DNA of 39,210 nt, taken from contig NZ_JACEHH010000066.1 of the NCBI RefSeq assembly GCF_014154935.1, positions 1 to 39,210 on the forward strand, in the 5' to 3' direction. Every line of letters begins with the position of its first letter. The stretch's first letter is position 1. Below are positions 17,625 to 24,656 of this stretch, piece by piece. The notes beneath the pieces were generated by a model that was given only the letters and a program-made list of their open reading frames with translations, was not told where the DNA came from and searched no databases. The DNA comes from Stieleria mannarensis (GTDB lineage: Bacteria; Planctomycetota; Planctomycetia; Pirellulales; Pirellulaceae). Position numbers and translations under genes: made by a program.

Positions 17625-19309
17625 AAACCCTGATTCAAGGAGGACGTCTGATCGACCCGGCGGGGAACCTCGACCAGATCGCCGACCTCTGGCTCCAGGA
17701 CGATGCGATCATCTCCGGCGAGTCACTCAGCAGCGAGGACGCCGATCGCGTGGTCGACGCCCGCGGCTGTGTCGTGATGGCCGGCGGCATCGACATCCAC
17801 ACGCACATCGGCGGCGGAAAACTGTCCATCGCCCGGCTGTTGATGCAGGACCGGATCGACGACGACGCCCGCGCGACCGCCCGCGCCGCGGCCCAGTCCG
17901 ACTACTTGCCCTCGGCCGCCATCGCCGCCCGACGCTACCTGGAAATGGGATACACCGTCGCGCTCGAACCGGCGGTGATCCCCTGCAACGCCCGCGCGGC
18001 CCATGCGGAAATGGCCGACATGCCCGATTTGACCACCGGCGGATTCTGTCTGCTGGGCAACGACGAATTACTAATGTCCCTGGTCGCCGCCTCGGCGCCC
18101 CAAGCGGAAATCAACGACTACGTCGCCTGGATGGTCCGCGCCACGCAAAGCATCGCGGTCAAAGCGGTCAACCCCGGCGGGATTTCCGCCTTCAAATTCG
18201 GCCGCCGCGAATTGGACGTCGACACGCCCCATCCGCACTACGGCGTCACGCCGGCCCAAATCATCCGCCGGCTTGCCAGGGCCGTCCACGAAATCGGGCT
18301 CGTCCACCCGCTACACATCCACACCAGCAATCTGGGTGTGCCGGGCAACATCCGTTCGACGATCGCAACGATCGAAGCCGCCGACGGATTGCCGATCCAC
18401 CTGACGCACGCCCAGTTCCATTGTTACGGCGATGAAAGCCAATACGGGATGTCGTCGGCGGCGGACCAACTGGCCGCCGCCATGGCCCAACACCCCAACG
18501 TGACGATCGACGTCGGACAAGTCATGTTCGGCCAGACGGTCACGATCAGCGCCGATGAACCCCACCAATACGACAACCGCCGTCACGCGTCGCCACGCAA
18601 AACCGCGATCGTCGACATCGAATGCGAAGCCGGTTGCGGCGTCGTCCCGTTTCGATACCGCCGCCGCCAATTTGTCCACGCGTTGCAGTGGGCGATCGGG
18701 CTGGAATTGTTCCTGATGATCGATGATCCGTCGCGAGTTTTCTTGACCACCGACCATCCCAACGGAGCACCGTTCACCGCCTATCCGCACTTGCTGCGAT
18801 TGCTCGGCGATCGCTCCTTTCGCGAAACCGCGCTGGCGGAAATCCACACCGATGCTGCGGCGGCAAGTTCCCTGGGCGGCCTTTCGCGGCAATACACGCT
18901 GCACGACATCGCCACGATGACTCGCAGCGCCCCGGCCGCCATCATGGGACTCTCTCGGCACGGACGGCTGACTCCCGGCGCGATCGCGGACGTCAGCGTG
19001 TACGAAACACAAGACGACCTGGAAACCATGTTTCGAACACCCCGTCATGTCTTTGCCAGTGGCCGACATGTCATCGACGGCGGAACCTATGCACCGTGGG
19101 GAGCGCCGTCGACCGCGACCAATCGGCCACCCCACAACACCGTCACCGCGGACGTCCCCCATGACCCGCAATCGGTCCAGCGGTTCCGAAATGCGTACAA
19201 CGCGTCATCCACGTTTGACCTAAATCGATTGCGGATCAGCGACGATGAAATGCAGTCGGTCCTCCATTCGCACCCGATCAAGCAAGCGATGCGGGAGCGT
19301 GTCCAGTGA
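17621..19309 (+). CDS. fhcA: Formylmethanofuran dehydrogenase/formyltransferase-hydrolase complex subunit A
   Basis: 562 residues, amidohydrolase superfamily. In methylotrophs the Fhc complex moves the formyl group of formyl-H4MPT to methanofuran and hydrolyses it to formate. Subunit A holds the hydrolytic metal site. The N-terminus MKTLIQGGRLIDPAGNLDQI and GGIDIHTHIGG (H60/H62) are typical. Later metal-site segments are LHIHTSNLG, LTHAQFHCYG and LTTDHPNGAPF. A GAGGAG Shine-Dalgarno sits just before the ATG, which overlaps the previous stop by 4 nt. The next gene, fhcD, overlaps by 4 nt (GTGA). The order here is A-D-C and no subunit B gene is in the window. Confidence 0.94.
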   Translation: MKTLIQGGRLIDPAGNLDQIADLWLQDDAIISGESLSSEDADRVVDARGCVVMAGGIDIHTHIGGGKLSIARLLMQDRIDDDARATARAAAQSDYLPSAAIAARRYLEMGYTVALEPAVIPCNARAAHAEMADMPDLTTGGFCLLGNDELLMSLVAASAPQAEINDYVAWMVRATQSIAVKAVNPGGISAFKFGRRELDVDTPHPHYGVTPAQIIRRLARAVHEIGLVHPLHIHTSNLGVPGNIRSTIATIEAADGLPIHLTHAQFHCYGDESQYGMSSAADQLAAAMAQHPNVTIDVGQVMFGQTVTISADEPHQYDNRRHASPRKTAIVDIECEAGCGVVPFRYRRRQFVHALQWAIGLELFLMIDDPSRVFLTTDHPNGAPFTAYPHLLRLLGDRSFRETALAEIHTDAAAASSLGGLSRQYTLHDIATMTRSAPAAIMGLSRHGRLTPGAIADVSVYETQDDLETMFRTPRHVFASGRHVIDGGTYAPWGAPSTATNRPPHNTVTADVPHDPQSVQRFRNAYNASSTFDLNRLRISDDEMQSVLHSHPIKQAMRERVQ

Positions 19310-20271
19310 ACGAAGAAACAAAACCTCCAGGCACGGACAACCCGACCGACGCGAACCGGCCGGTGGAGATCAACGGGGTCCGCATCGAAGCCACCTTTGC
19401 GGAAGCCTTTGACATGAAGGCCACCCGCGTCATCATCACCGCGATGGACGAAATCTGGGCCGAACACGCCGCATCGGCGATGAGCGGATTCGGGACCAGC
19501 GTGATCGACTGCAAACTGGAAATCGATATCGAACGCCGACTGTCGCCCAGCGAGACGCCCGACGGCCGCCCCGGGATCGCGCTGCTGGCCTTTGCCATGT
19601 CCGGCGGCGATTTGGAAAAACAAATCACCCGACGCGCCGGACAATGTGTGCTGACCTGCCCAACGACCGCGCTGTTTGCCGGGCTGACCGACGACGTCCC
19701 CCGCGACAAGCGAATCGCGCTTGGCAAAACGCTGCGTTTCTTCGGCGACGGAAACCAGATCAGCAAGGTGATCGACGGGAAACGGTTCTGGCGGATCCCC
19801 GTGATGGATGGCGAATTCATCTGCCAACACGATGCTCCACGCGTCTCAGGGATCGGAGGCGGCAATTTCCTGTTGGTCGCCCGCGATCTACATGCCGCCA
19901 GTCGCGCCGCCCGTGCCGCCATCGGAGCCATCGACCCGATCCCCGATGTGATCACGCCGTTCCCGGGCGGTGTGACGCGTAGCGGTTCCAAAGTCGGGTC
20001 GAAATACAAGTCGATGATCGCGTCGACCAACGATGCATATTGTCCGGCCCTGCGCGGCATCACCGACTCGCAGTTGGCCGACGGCGAAAACGCGGTGCTG
20101 GAAGTCGTCTTGGACGGGCTGAGTTTCGACGCGATTGCCGAAGCGATGCGAACCGGCATCCGCGCGGCATGCAGCAGTTGTGGGGAACACGGTTTGGTGG
20201 CGGTCACCGCGGGAAACTACGGCGGCAAACTTGGACGACACCATTTCCACCTGCACGAGGTCCTGTCATGA
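19306..20271 (+). CDS. fhcD: Formylmethanofuran--tetrahydromethanopterin N-formyltransferase
   Basis: 321 residues, Ftr/FhcD family: transfers the formyl group between tetrahydromethanopterin and methanofuran. Family segments: INGVRIEATFAEAFDMKATR, AMSGGDLEKQITRRAGQCVLTCPTTA, RFFGDGNQ, KRFWRIPVMDGEFICQ, GIGGGNFLLV, TPFPGGVTRSGSKVGSKY, and the end AGNYGGKLGRHHFHLHEVL. About the normal length, with a 20-residue polar N-terminal extension. It starts with GTG overlapping the fhcA stop (GTGA), and its own stop overlaps the fhcC ATG (ATGA). The three genes are therefore coupled and probably made in matched amounts for one cytoplasmic complex. Confidence 0.95.
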   Translation: MNEETKPPGTDNPTDANRPVEINGVRIEATFAEAFDMKATRVIITAMDEIWAEHAASAMSGFGTSVIDCKLEIDIERRLSPSETPDGRPGIALLAFAMSGGDLEKQITRRAGQCVLTCPTTALFAGLTDDVPRDKRIALGKTLRFFGDGNQISKVIDGKRFWRIPVMDGEFICQHDAPRVSGIGGGNFLLVARDLHAASRAARAAIGAIDPIPDVITPFPGGVTRSGSKVGSKYKSMIASTNDAYCPALRGITDSQLADGENAVLEVVLDGLSFDAIAEAMRTGIRAACSSCGEHGLVAVTAGNYGGKLGRHHFHLHEVLS

Positions 20272-21086
20272 CGCGCTGGCACTTGCAACGCCGTGGGACC
20301 GTCGGCAACGACTCCGCACCGCTCTCGATCGACGCGTCCAACATTCGACGCCGCCGGATGGCCGACAAATCAGCCGCCCAGATCAACGAACTGACCATCA
20401 CCGCCGACGGACGACCGGTTGGACTCGGCGAACTATTTCAGGTGACGATTGATGAATCGGAAACCGATCAGATCGTCGTCGAAGGCCAACTGGATCGCGT
20501 GCACGGTTTGGCGGCAATGCACGATCACGGCGATTTTGAAATCATCGGATCTGCCGGCCATTACACCGCGTGCGGCATGACCGGCGGGCGGGTTCGCGTC
20601 CAAGGCGACGCCGGCGACTACGTGGCCGCCCCTTGCGGCACTCGCCGAAGCGGCATGTCCGGCGGCGTGATCGAAATCCATGGCGGCGCCGGCAACTACG
20701 TGGGGCATCGGATGCGACGCGGGACGCTGATGATTCGCGGGTCGGCCGGGACGATGCTGGGCGCGTCGATGGTCGCGGGAACGATCTGCGTCGGCGGAGC
20801 GACCGGCGACGGATTGGCGGTCGGCATGAAGCGGGGCAGCGTGATCCTGGCTGACGCCACCAACGTGGTGCGGCAAGCCGATCAAGACGAAGACGGTGCG
20901 AAGCGACGGTTTTCAAGCCCGATCCGGTTTGATCCCGCGTTTTTCAGCCTCTACCGCGAGCCGATGTTTCAGGAGATCACCCAGATGCTGCGGCGGTTGC
21001 CGGTCTTTCGGACCCGCGCCGACCGTCACGTCGGCGGGTTGGGAGAAGTGATTTTTGCGGCGACCGCGGAAACGGCGCTCTCCTAA
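20268..21086 (+). CDS. fhcC: Formylmethanofuran dehydrogenase/formyltransferase-hydrolase complex subunit C
   Basis: 272 residues, FwdC/FhcC family, related to the C-terminal domain of glutamate synthase. The family's right-handed beta-helix is visible as repeated G-x2-G-x3-G turns: GSAGHYTACGMTGGRVRVQG, GDAGDYVAAP, GGAGNYVGHRMRRGTLMIRG, GSAGTMLGASMVAGTICVGG and GATGDGLAVGMKRGSVILA. It is a structural partner of FhcA and FhcD. The frame is open further upstream inside fhcD, but the ATG overlapping the fhcD stop is the natural start. The operon appears to end here, followed by the 20-bp tandem array and a long hairpin. Confidence 0.94.
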   Translation: MTRWHLQRRGTVGNDSAPLSIDASNIRRRRMADKSAAQINELTITADGRPVGLGELFQVTIDESETDQIVVEGQLDRVHGLAAMHDHGDFEIIGSAGHYTACGMTGGRVRVQGDAGDYVAAPCGTRRSGMSGGVIEIHGGAGNYVGHRMRRGTLMIRGSAGTMLGASMVAGTICVGGATGDGLAVGMKRGSVILADATNVVRQADQDEDGAKRRFSSPIRFDPAFFSLYREPMFQEITQMLRRLPVFRTRADRHVGGLGEVIFAATAETALS

Positions 21087-21103
21087 GTATTCCGCCGCAG
21101 CTT

Positions 21104-21223
21104 GTTCTCCGGGTAGTGGACGAGTTCTCCGGGTAGTGGACGAGTTCTCCGGGTAGTGGACGAGTTCTCCGGGTAGTGGACGAGTTCTCCGGGTAGTGGA
21201 CGAGTTCTCCGGGTAGTGGACGA
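21104..21223. repeat. Six perfect 20-bp tandem repeats
   Basis: The unit GTTCTCCGGGTAGTGGACGA is repeated six times without interruption or spacer, starting 18 bp after the fhcC stop. The last half of the unit (GGGTAGTGGACGA) is identical to the start of the left arm of the palindrome at 21212-21293, into which the sixth copy runs. The array therefore looks like amplification of that arm. It is not a CRISPR array, because units are contiguous. Confidence 0.95.
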
Positions 21224-21293
21224 GGCGACGAGTCCATTACGACGGGGCCTGTCGGACTGCCAATGGCTAGGACTCCTCGCGTCGTCCACTACC
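21212..21293. repeat. Dispersed palindromic repeat B, copy 1
   Basis: The left arm at 21212-21235 (starts GGTAGTGGACGAGGCGACGA) pairs with the right arm at 21270-21293 (starts GGACTCCTCGCGTCGTCCAC). There are two mismatches in 24, and the loop is 34 nt. A second copy is at 24426-24493. It lies between fhcC and the convergent small gene at 21325, where it could end transcripts from both sides. Confidence 0.85.
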
Positions 21294-21324
21294 GTTTACC
21301 CGAATCTTTAGGCGTGACAGATTC

Positions 21325-21663
21325 CTACACCCCGATCGCATTACCACGCGTTCGGTTGCTGTAATCGCCGCGGCTGGCTTCGACCATCGCAAATCGCTCA
21401 CGCCAAAGAAAACGTTGCAGCAGACTGGGGCGACGCAAGTTGGGATCGTCGGCTTCGATTGTATGCACCTTGCCCTTGGCCGTGACCAGCCTCAGGTGGC
21501 CGTCGGGGAGCACTTCATCGACGACCCAGAATTTGTCGACGACATAGCCGTAGGTCTCACCCTTGGGCGAGGCCACCACTTGTGCGGCGCGGCGTCCGGG
21601 ATTGGCGCCACTCTTGCTTTTTCGATAGACCGCCCAGTCCCCCGGTTTCCAGTTTATGTGCAT
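21325..21663 (-). CDS. Small KOW-like protein of unknown function
   Basis: 112 residues, MHINWKPGDWAVYRKSKSGAN. The centre reads FWVVDEVLPDGHLRLVTAKGKVHTIEADDPNLRRPS, followed by a basic helix FLWRERFAMVEA. The pattern GDWAVYRK ... VVDEVLPDGHLRLVT resembles small beta-barrel (KOW/SH3-like) modules found in nucleic-acid-associated proteins; this is inference from pattern. A purine-rich AGAGGAA site lies 6-8 bases before the ATG, supporting this start. There is no signal peptide. It converges with the fhc operon, with palindrome B between the two. Confidence 0.75.
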   Translation of the reverse strand: MHINWKPGDWAVYRKSKSGANPGRRAAQVVASPKGETYGYVVDKFWVVDEVLPDGHLRLVTAKGKVHTIEADDPNLRRPSLLQRFLWRERFAMVEASRGDYSNRTRGNAIGV

Positions 21664-21754
21664 GACTTGTTCCTCTCGTTCGCCTCAATTTGCCCGGCCT
21701 GGCCTTCAAGATGCCCGGCTTCACCTCGGAGTTGCTTGATCGCCTGCCACACAG

Positions 21755-21792
21755 GCCCCACGAAGCACTGGCCCCACGAAGCACTGGCCCCA
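21755..21792. repeat. 16-bp tandem direct repeat
   Basis: GCCCCACGAAGCACTG occurs at 21755-21770 and 21771-21786, followed by GCCCCA. It is non-coding as far as can be seen. Confidence 0.8.
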
Positions 21793-21819
21793 TTACCACA
21801 CTGGATCCTCACCCAAACC

Positions 21820-22014
21820 TCAACGAAAAAACATTCGCTCGCCTTGCGTTGATCGGGTGTCCGTTTCTTCGTCGGAGTGCTTGTGATCTGCAAATCCACG
21901 ATTCAAAATTTCAACACTGGCGCCCGATGATTCGTGAAGCCGCTCCACTTTAACATTACGCACATTGCCGGCGTGCGGACAGTTGAAAACGTGTTGAGAA
22001 GTCCATTTCTTCAT
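21820..22014 (-). CDS. Doubtful small protein or gene remnant
   Basis: A 64-residue frame from an ATG at 22014, reading MKKWTSQHVFNCPHAGNVRN then VKVERLHESSGASVEILNRG and a polar end. The first part looks more protein-like than a random frame: WTSQHVFNCP, alternating hydrophobic VRNVKVERL. The tail does not. No good Shine-Dalgarno was found. It is not recognised as any family. It may be a fragment of a lost gene. Confidence 0.22.
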   Translation of the reverse strand: MKKWTSQHVFNCPHAGNVRNVKVERLHESSGASVEILNRGFADHKHSDEETDTRSTQGERMFFR

Positions 22015-22304
22015 GACTTTCACACTTTTTTCGCAAGAACCGACACGTTTGGGATCTGAGTTGACGCCAATTCGACAGGTATCAAACGACACGCGGCAGA
22101 GGTTGAAGCGGAAATCAGCGTGGGGCGACTTCTGGCCTCGCGCAGCCGCGTCACGTTTCGACAAGCTCGAAGCGCAAGCGAGAGAGTCTGCTGGGTCCCG
22201 ACACACGATCCCGGCGTGACACGCTTGTCGTCGGTTTAATTTCGCTCAAAGTGACACCGGCACGGCTGTTTGGCAACAAGTGCGGTTTGGATCGCCGCGT
22301 AACC

Positions 22305-22334
22305 TTGCCAGCAGACTCCGCGACGCCTTAAGAT
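22305..22334 (+). promoter_or_regulatory. Candidate sigma-70-type promoter for floA
   Basis: TTGCCA at 22305-22310 and TAAGAT at 22329-22334 are separated by 18 bp, about 75 bp upstream of the floA ATG. They match the housekeeping consensus at 5/6 and 4/6 positions. Predicted by eye only. Confidence 0.35.
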
Positions 22335-22410
22335 ACGCGGTGTTGGCCTGTTTGTCGTTGGCAGCAGTTCACCCCGAGAACTCATCACGCTTCAAAGGAA
22401 TTGCGTCGTC

Positions 22411-23490
22411 ATGTTGCTCGCCCCGTCGTCTGCGTTCGCCGCAGATCTATTCGCTGCCGATTCCACTGTGATGCCGACCGCAGCGATGCAACTGCCGCCG
22501 GGGCCGCTGATGCCGTTGGCCGCCAACGGAGCCTTTTACGCGGCCCTGATCGCCATCGGAACGTTGGTGTTTCTGATTTTTGCCGCCGTGATGGGGTTCT
22601 TTCTGCTGCGTTACGGAAAACTGTGGGTCCAGGCCTACATGTCCGTCGCGGACGTCAGCTTGCCGAGTTTGATTCGGATGCACTTCACCAAGGTCAACCC
22701 GAACGTGATCGTCCAGGCCAAGGTGATGTCGGCCCAAGCCGGACTGGACATCGGCCGCAAAGCCGGGATCAGCACGCGGCGGTTGGAAGCCCACTATCTG
22801 GCCGGCGGCAATGTGATGAACATCATCCACGCCATCATCGCGGCCGCACGGGCCGAGATCCCTCTCGATTTTGACCAAGCCGCGGCAATCGACTTGGCCG
22901 GACGCGACGTCCTGGACGCCGTCCAGACCAGCGTCTATCCCAAGGTCATCGACTGCCCCGATCCCAGCCGCAGCGGCAAGACCACGCTGAGCGCGATCAC
23001 GAAAAACGGAATCGAGCTGCGTGTCCGGGCTCGCGTGACCGTGCGAACCAACTTGGAACAATTGATCGGCGGTGCCACCGAAGACACCGTGATCGCCCGT
23101 GTCGGCGAAGCGATCATCAGTTCGATCGGTTCGGCCGAAACACACTTCAAGGTGCTCGAGAATCCGGACATGATCACCCGAGTCGTCCTGGACCGTGGTC
23201 TGGACGCCCAGACCGCGTTCGAAATCGTCTCGATCGACATCGCCGACATCGACGTCGGAGAGAACATCGGCGCCCGACTGCAAAGCGATCAAGCCGAAGC
23301 CGACACACGGGTCGCTCAGGCCGAAGCGGAAAGCCGTCGCGCCGAAGCCGTCGCCCAAGAGCAACAGATGCGAGCGATGGTCGCCAGCAACAAGGCACAC
23401 CTGGTGCTGGCCGAAGCCGAAGTGCCCAAAGCGATGGCCGAAGCGTTTCGCGCCGGTCGTATTTCGGCACCCAACGGATCTGCCATCTGA
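22411..23490 (+). CDS. floA: Flotillin-like protein FloA
   Basis: 359 residues. Bacterial flotillins scaffold membrane microdomains. A single membrane segment (about 42-66, AFYAALIAIGTLVFLIFAAVMGFF) is followed by the SPFH/flotillin region: WVQAYMSVADVSLPSLIRMH, VNPNVIVQAKVMSAQAGLDI, ARVTVRTNLEQLIGGATEDT, VSIDIADIDVGENIGARL. An Ala/Glu-rich coiled-coil tail follows (about 290-335). The length is slightly above the B. subtilis protein because of a 35-residue N-terminal stretch ending in a signal-peptide-like MLLAPSSAFAADLF. The true start could differ, although no better upstream ATG is in frame. The alpha/beta hydrolase follows after 8 bp, suggesting an operon. Confidence 0.93.
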   Translation: MLLAPSSAFAADLFAADSTVMPTAAMQLPPGPLMPLAANGAFYAALIAIGTLVFLIFAAVMGFFLLRYGKLWVQAYMSVADVSLPSLIRMHFTKVNPNVIVQAKVMSAQAGLDIGRKAGISTRRLEAHYLAGGNVMNIIHAIIAAARAEIPLDFDQAAAIDLAGRDVLDAVQTSVYPKVIDCPDPSRSGKTTLSAITKNGIELRVRARVTVRTNLEQLIGGATEDTVIARVGEAIISSIGSAETHFKVLENPDMITRVVLDRGLDAQTAFEIVSIDIADIDVGENIGARLQSDQAEADTRVAQAEAESRRAEAVAQEQQMRAMVASNKAHLVLAEAEVPKAMAEAFRAGRISAPNGSAI

Positions 23491-23498
23491 CGGATCCC

Positions 23499-24401
23499 GT
23501 GAACGAACACGAATCGACCTCTTACCGCGTCAAGTTCCCCAGCGGAGCCGATCGCGCTGATCATCTTGCGGGCATCGTCGATCGCCCCAAGATGTGGCAT
23601 CCCTACAAAAAAACCGGCGGCATGCGACCGCGGCCGGTCGTCGTCTATTCCCATTGCTTTACCTGCAACAAAGACTTCAAGGCGACCGTCAAAATCAGTC
23701 GCGCCCTGGCCCGTGACGGGATCGCGGTGCTGCGCTACGACATGACGGGGCTGGGCGGCAGCGACGGCGATTTCTCCAAAACCAACTTCACCACCAACCT
23801 GCGTGATCTGGCCGCGGCGATCCGTTTCGCCAACGATGAATTGGGACCGGTCACCGCGTTGGTCGGGCACAGCTTCGGTGGCATCGCCTCCCTGGTCACC
23901 GCCGCAAACTCTGGTGCCCATCCAGCGACGGATCACCAAGACGCAGACTTGCTGCGGAATTTGAAATTCGTCGCCACGCTCGCCGCCCCCAGTGACACTC
24001 AACACCTGGCGACGCTGCTCTCCCGGATGAACCCGGCGATCGAATCCGAAGGCCAAGGCGACGTCACCATCGGTGGCATCACCTGGACGATCCGCCGACA
24101 GATGCTCGATGATTTTCGCCGCCACAACGTCACCAACCGGCTGCCGCAAATCGATTGCCCCGTCCTGCTGCTTCATTCCCCGGTCGATGCGACCGTGGGA
24201 ATCGATCACGCGATTCGCTTGATGACGCTGATCCAGACCGATCGCTCGGCCGCCGACCAGGCGCTCACGCCGGTCAGTTTGATGTCGCTGCCCGGGGCCG
24301 ACCATCTGTTGGCCAAACATCCACAAGACCTGACCTTTGTCTCGCGGATCCTCGCCGCCTGGTGCCACCGTTTCGTCGACGACGATCACGCATCCGGCTA
24401 G
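23499..24401 (+). CDS. Alpha/beta hydrolase
   Basis: 300 residues with a full serine-hydrolase triad: nucleophile elbow GHSFGG (S125), acid in LLHSPVDATVG (D230), and histidine in LPGADHLL (H269). The oxyanion-side segment is VVVYSHCFTCNKD, followed by LRYDMTGLGGSDGDF. This arrangement (SHCFTCNKD, FSKTNFTTN) is typical of the N-terminal half of hydrolase/OsmC fusion proteins, but here the protein ends without an OsmC domain. There is no signal peptide, so it is cytoplasmic. Substrate unknown. It starts with GTG, 8 bp after the floA stop. The end converges with the porin gene, separated by two palindromic elements. Confidence 0.88.
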   Translation: MNEHESTSYRVKFPSGADRADHLAGIVDRPKMWHPYKKTGGMRPRPVVVYSHCFTCNKDFKATVKISRALARDGIAVLRYDMTGLGGSDGDFSKTNFTTNLRDLAAAIRFANDELGPVTALVGHSFGGIASLVTAANSGAHPATDHQDADLLRNLKFVATLAAPSDTQHLATLLSRMNPAIESEGQGDVTIGGITWTIRRQMLDDFRRHNVTNRLPQIDCPVLLLHSPVDATVGIDHAIRLMTLIQTDRSAADQALTPVSLMSLPGADHLLAKHPQDLTFVSRILAAWCHRFVDDDHASG

Positions 24402-24425
24402 CATCCCTACGCAGCAAGGTTTTCG

Positions 24426-24493
24426 GGTAGTGGACGAGACGACGAGTCCATCCGGATTGCCAACTGCGAGGACTCCTCGCGTCATCCGCGACC
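24426..24493. repeat. Dispersed palindromic repeat B, copy 2
   Basis: The left arm 24426-24449 (GGTAGTGGACGAGACGACGA...) and right arm 24470-24493 (GGACTCCTCGCGTCATCCGC...) match the copy at 21212-21293. The loop is shorter at 20 nt, and both loops share CGGA.TGCCAA. There is no tandem amplification at this copy. It sits 24 bp after the hydrolase stop. Confidence 0.85.
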
Positions 24494-24527
24494 GCTACTC
24501 CGACGATTATGGCGAAACGGAAGACTC

Positions 24528-24656
24528 GGCTTTGTCCCTAACCCCTCATGGGGCGTATGAAGTAGCGGAATTCGCCAAGAATTTCGGCTGTTCCCGCGTG
24601 AACTGCTGCACGACGAAAGCCATGGCGGCTTCCGCGATGGGTTTAGGGACAAAGCC
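24528..24656. repeat. Nested palindromic element (repeat C, copy 1)
   Basis: The outer arms GGCTTTGTCCCTAACCC (from 24528) and GGGTTTAGGGACAAAGCC (24639-24656) pair with one mismatch. Inside them, GTAGCGGAATTCGCCAAGAA (from 24562) pairs imperfectly with GAAAGCCATGGCGGCTTCCG (from 24615). The inner part recurs at 38002-38085. The outer right arm reaches the stop codon of the porin gene, so the whole structure may act as a two-way terminator between convergent genes. Confidence 0.82.

Larger units (their letters stand above)
21664..22304. other. Long intergenic region with remnants
   Basis: About 640 bp without a convincing gene. Bases 21755-21786 hold two tandem copies of GCCCCACGAAGCACTG plus the start of a third. 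Base composition drops in GC around 21960-22060. A minus-strand frame at 21820-22014 is listed separately as a doubtful small gene. The stretch may be decayed accessory DNA. Confidence 0.5.

Noticed and set aside
21104..21223. CRISPR array
   Set aside because: The repeats are contiguous with no spacers, and no cas gene is nearby.
20977..21237. Minus-strand frame encoding repeated RPLPGELVHYPENSSTT units
   Set aside because: It arises from the non-coding 20-bp tandem array. The 20-bp unit is not a multiple of three, so the translation cycles through frames, and no start signal or domain is seen.
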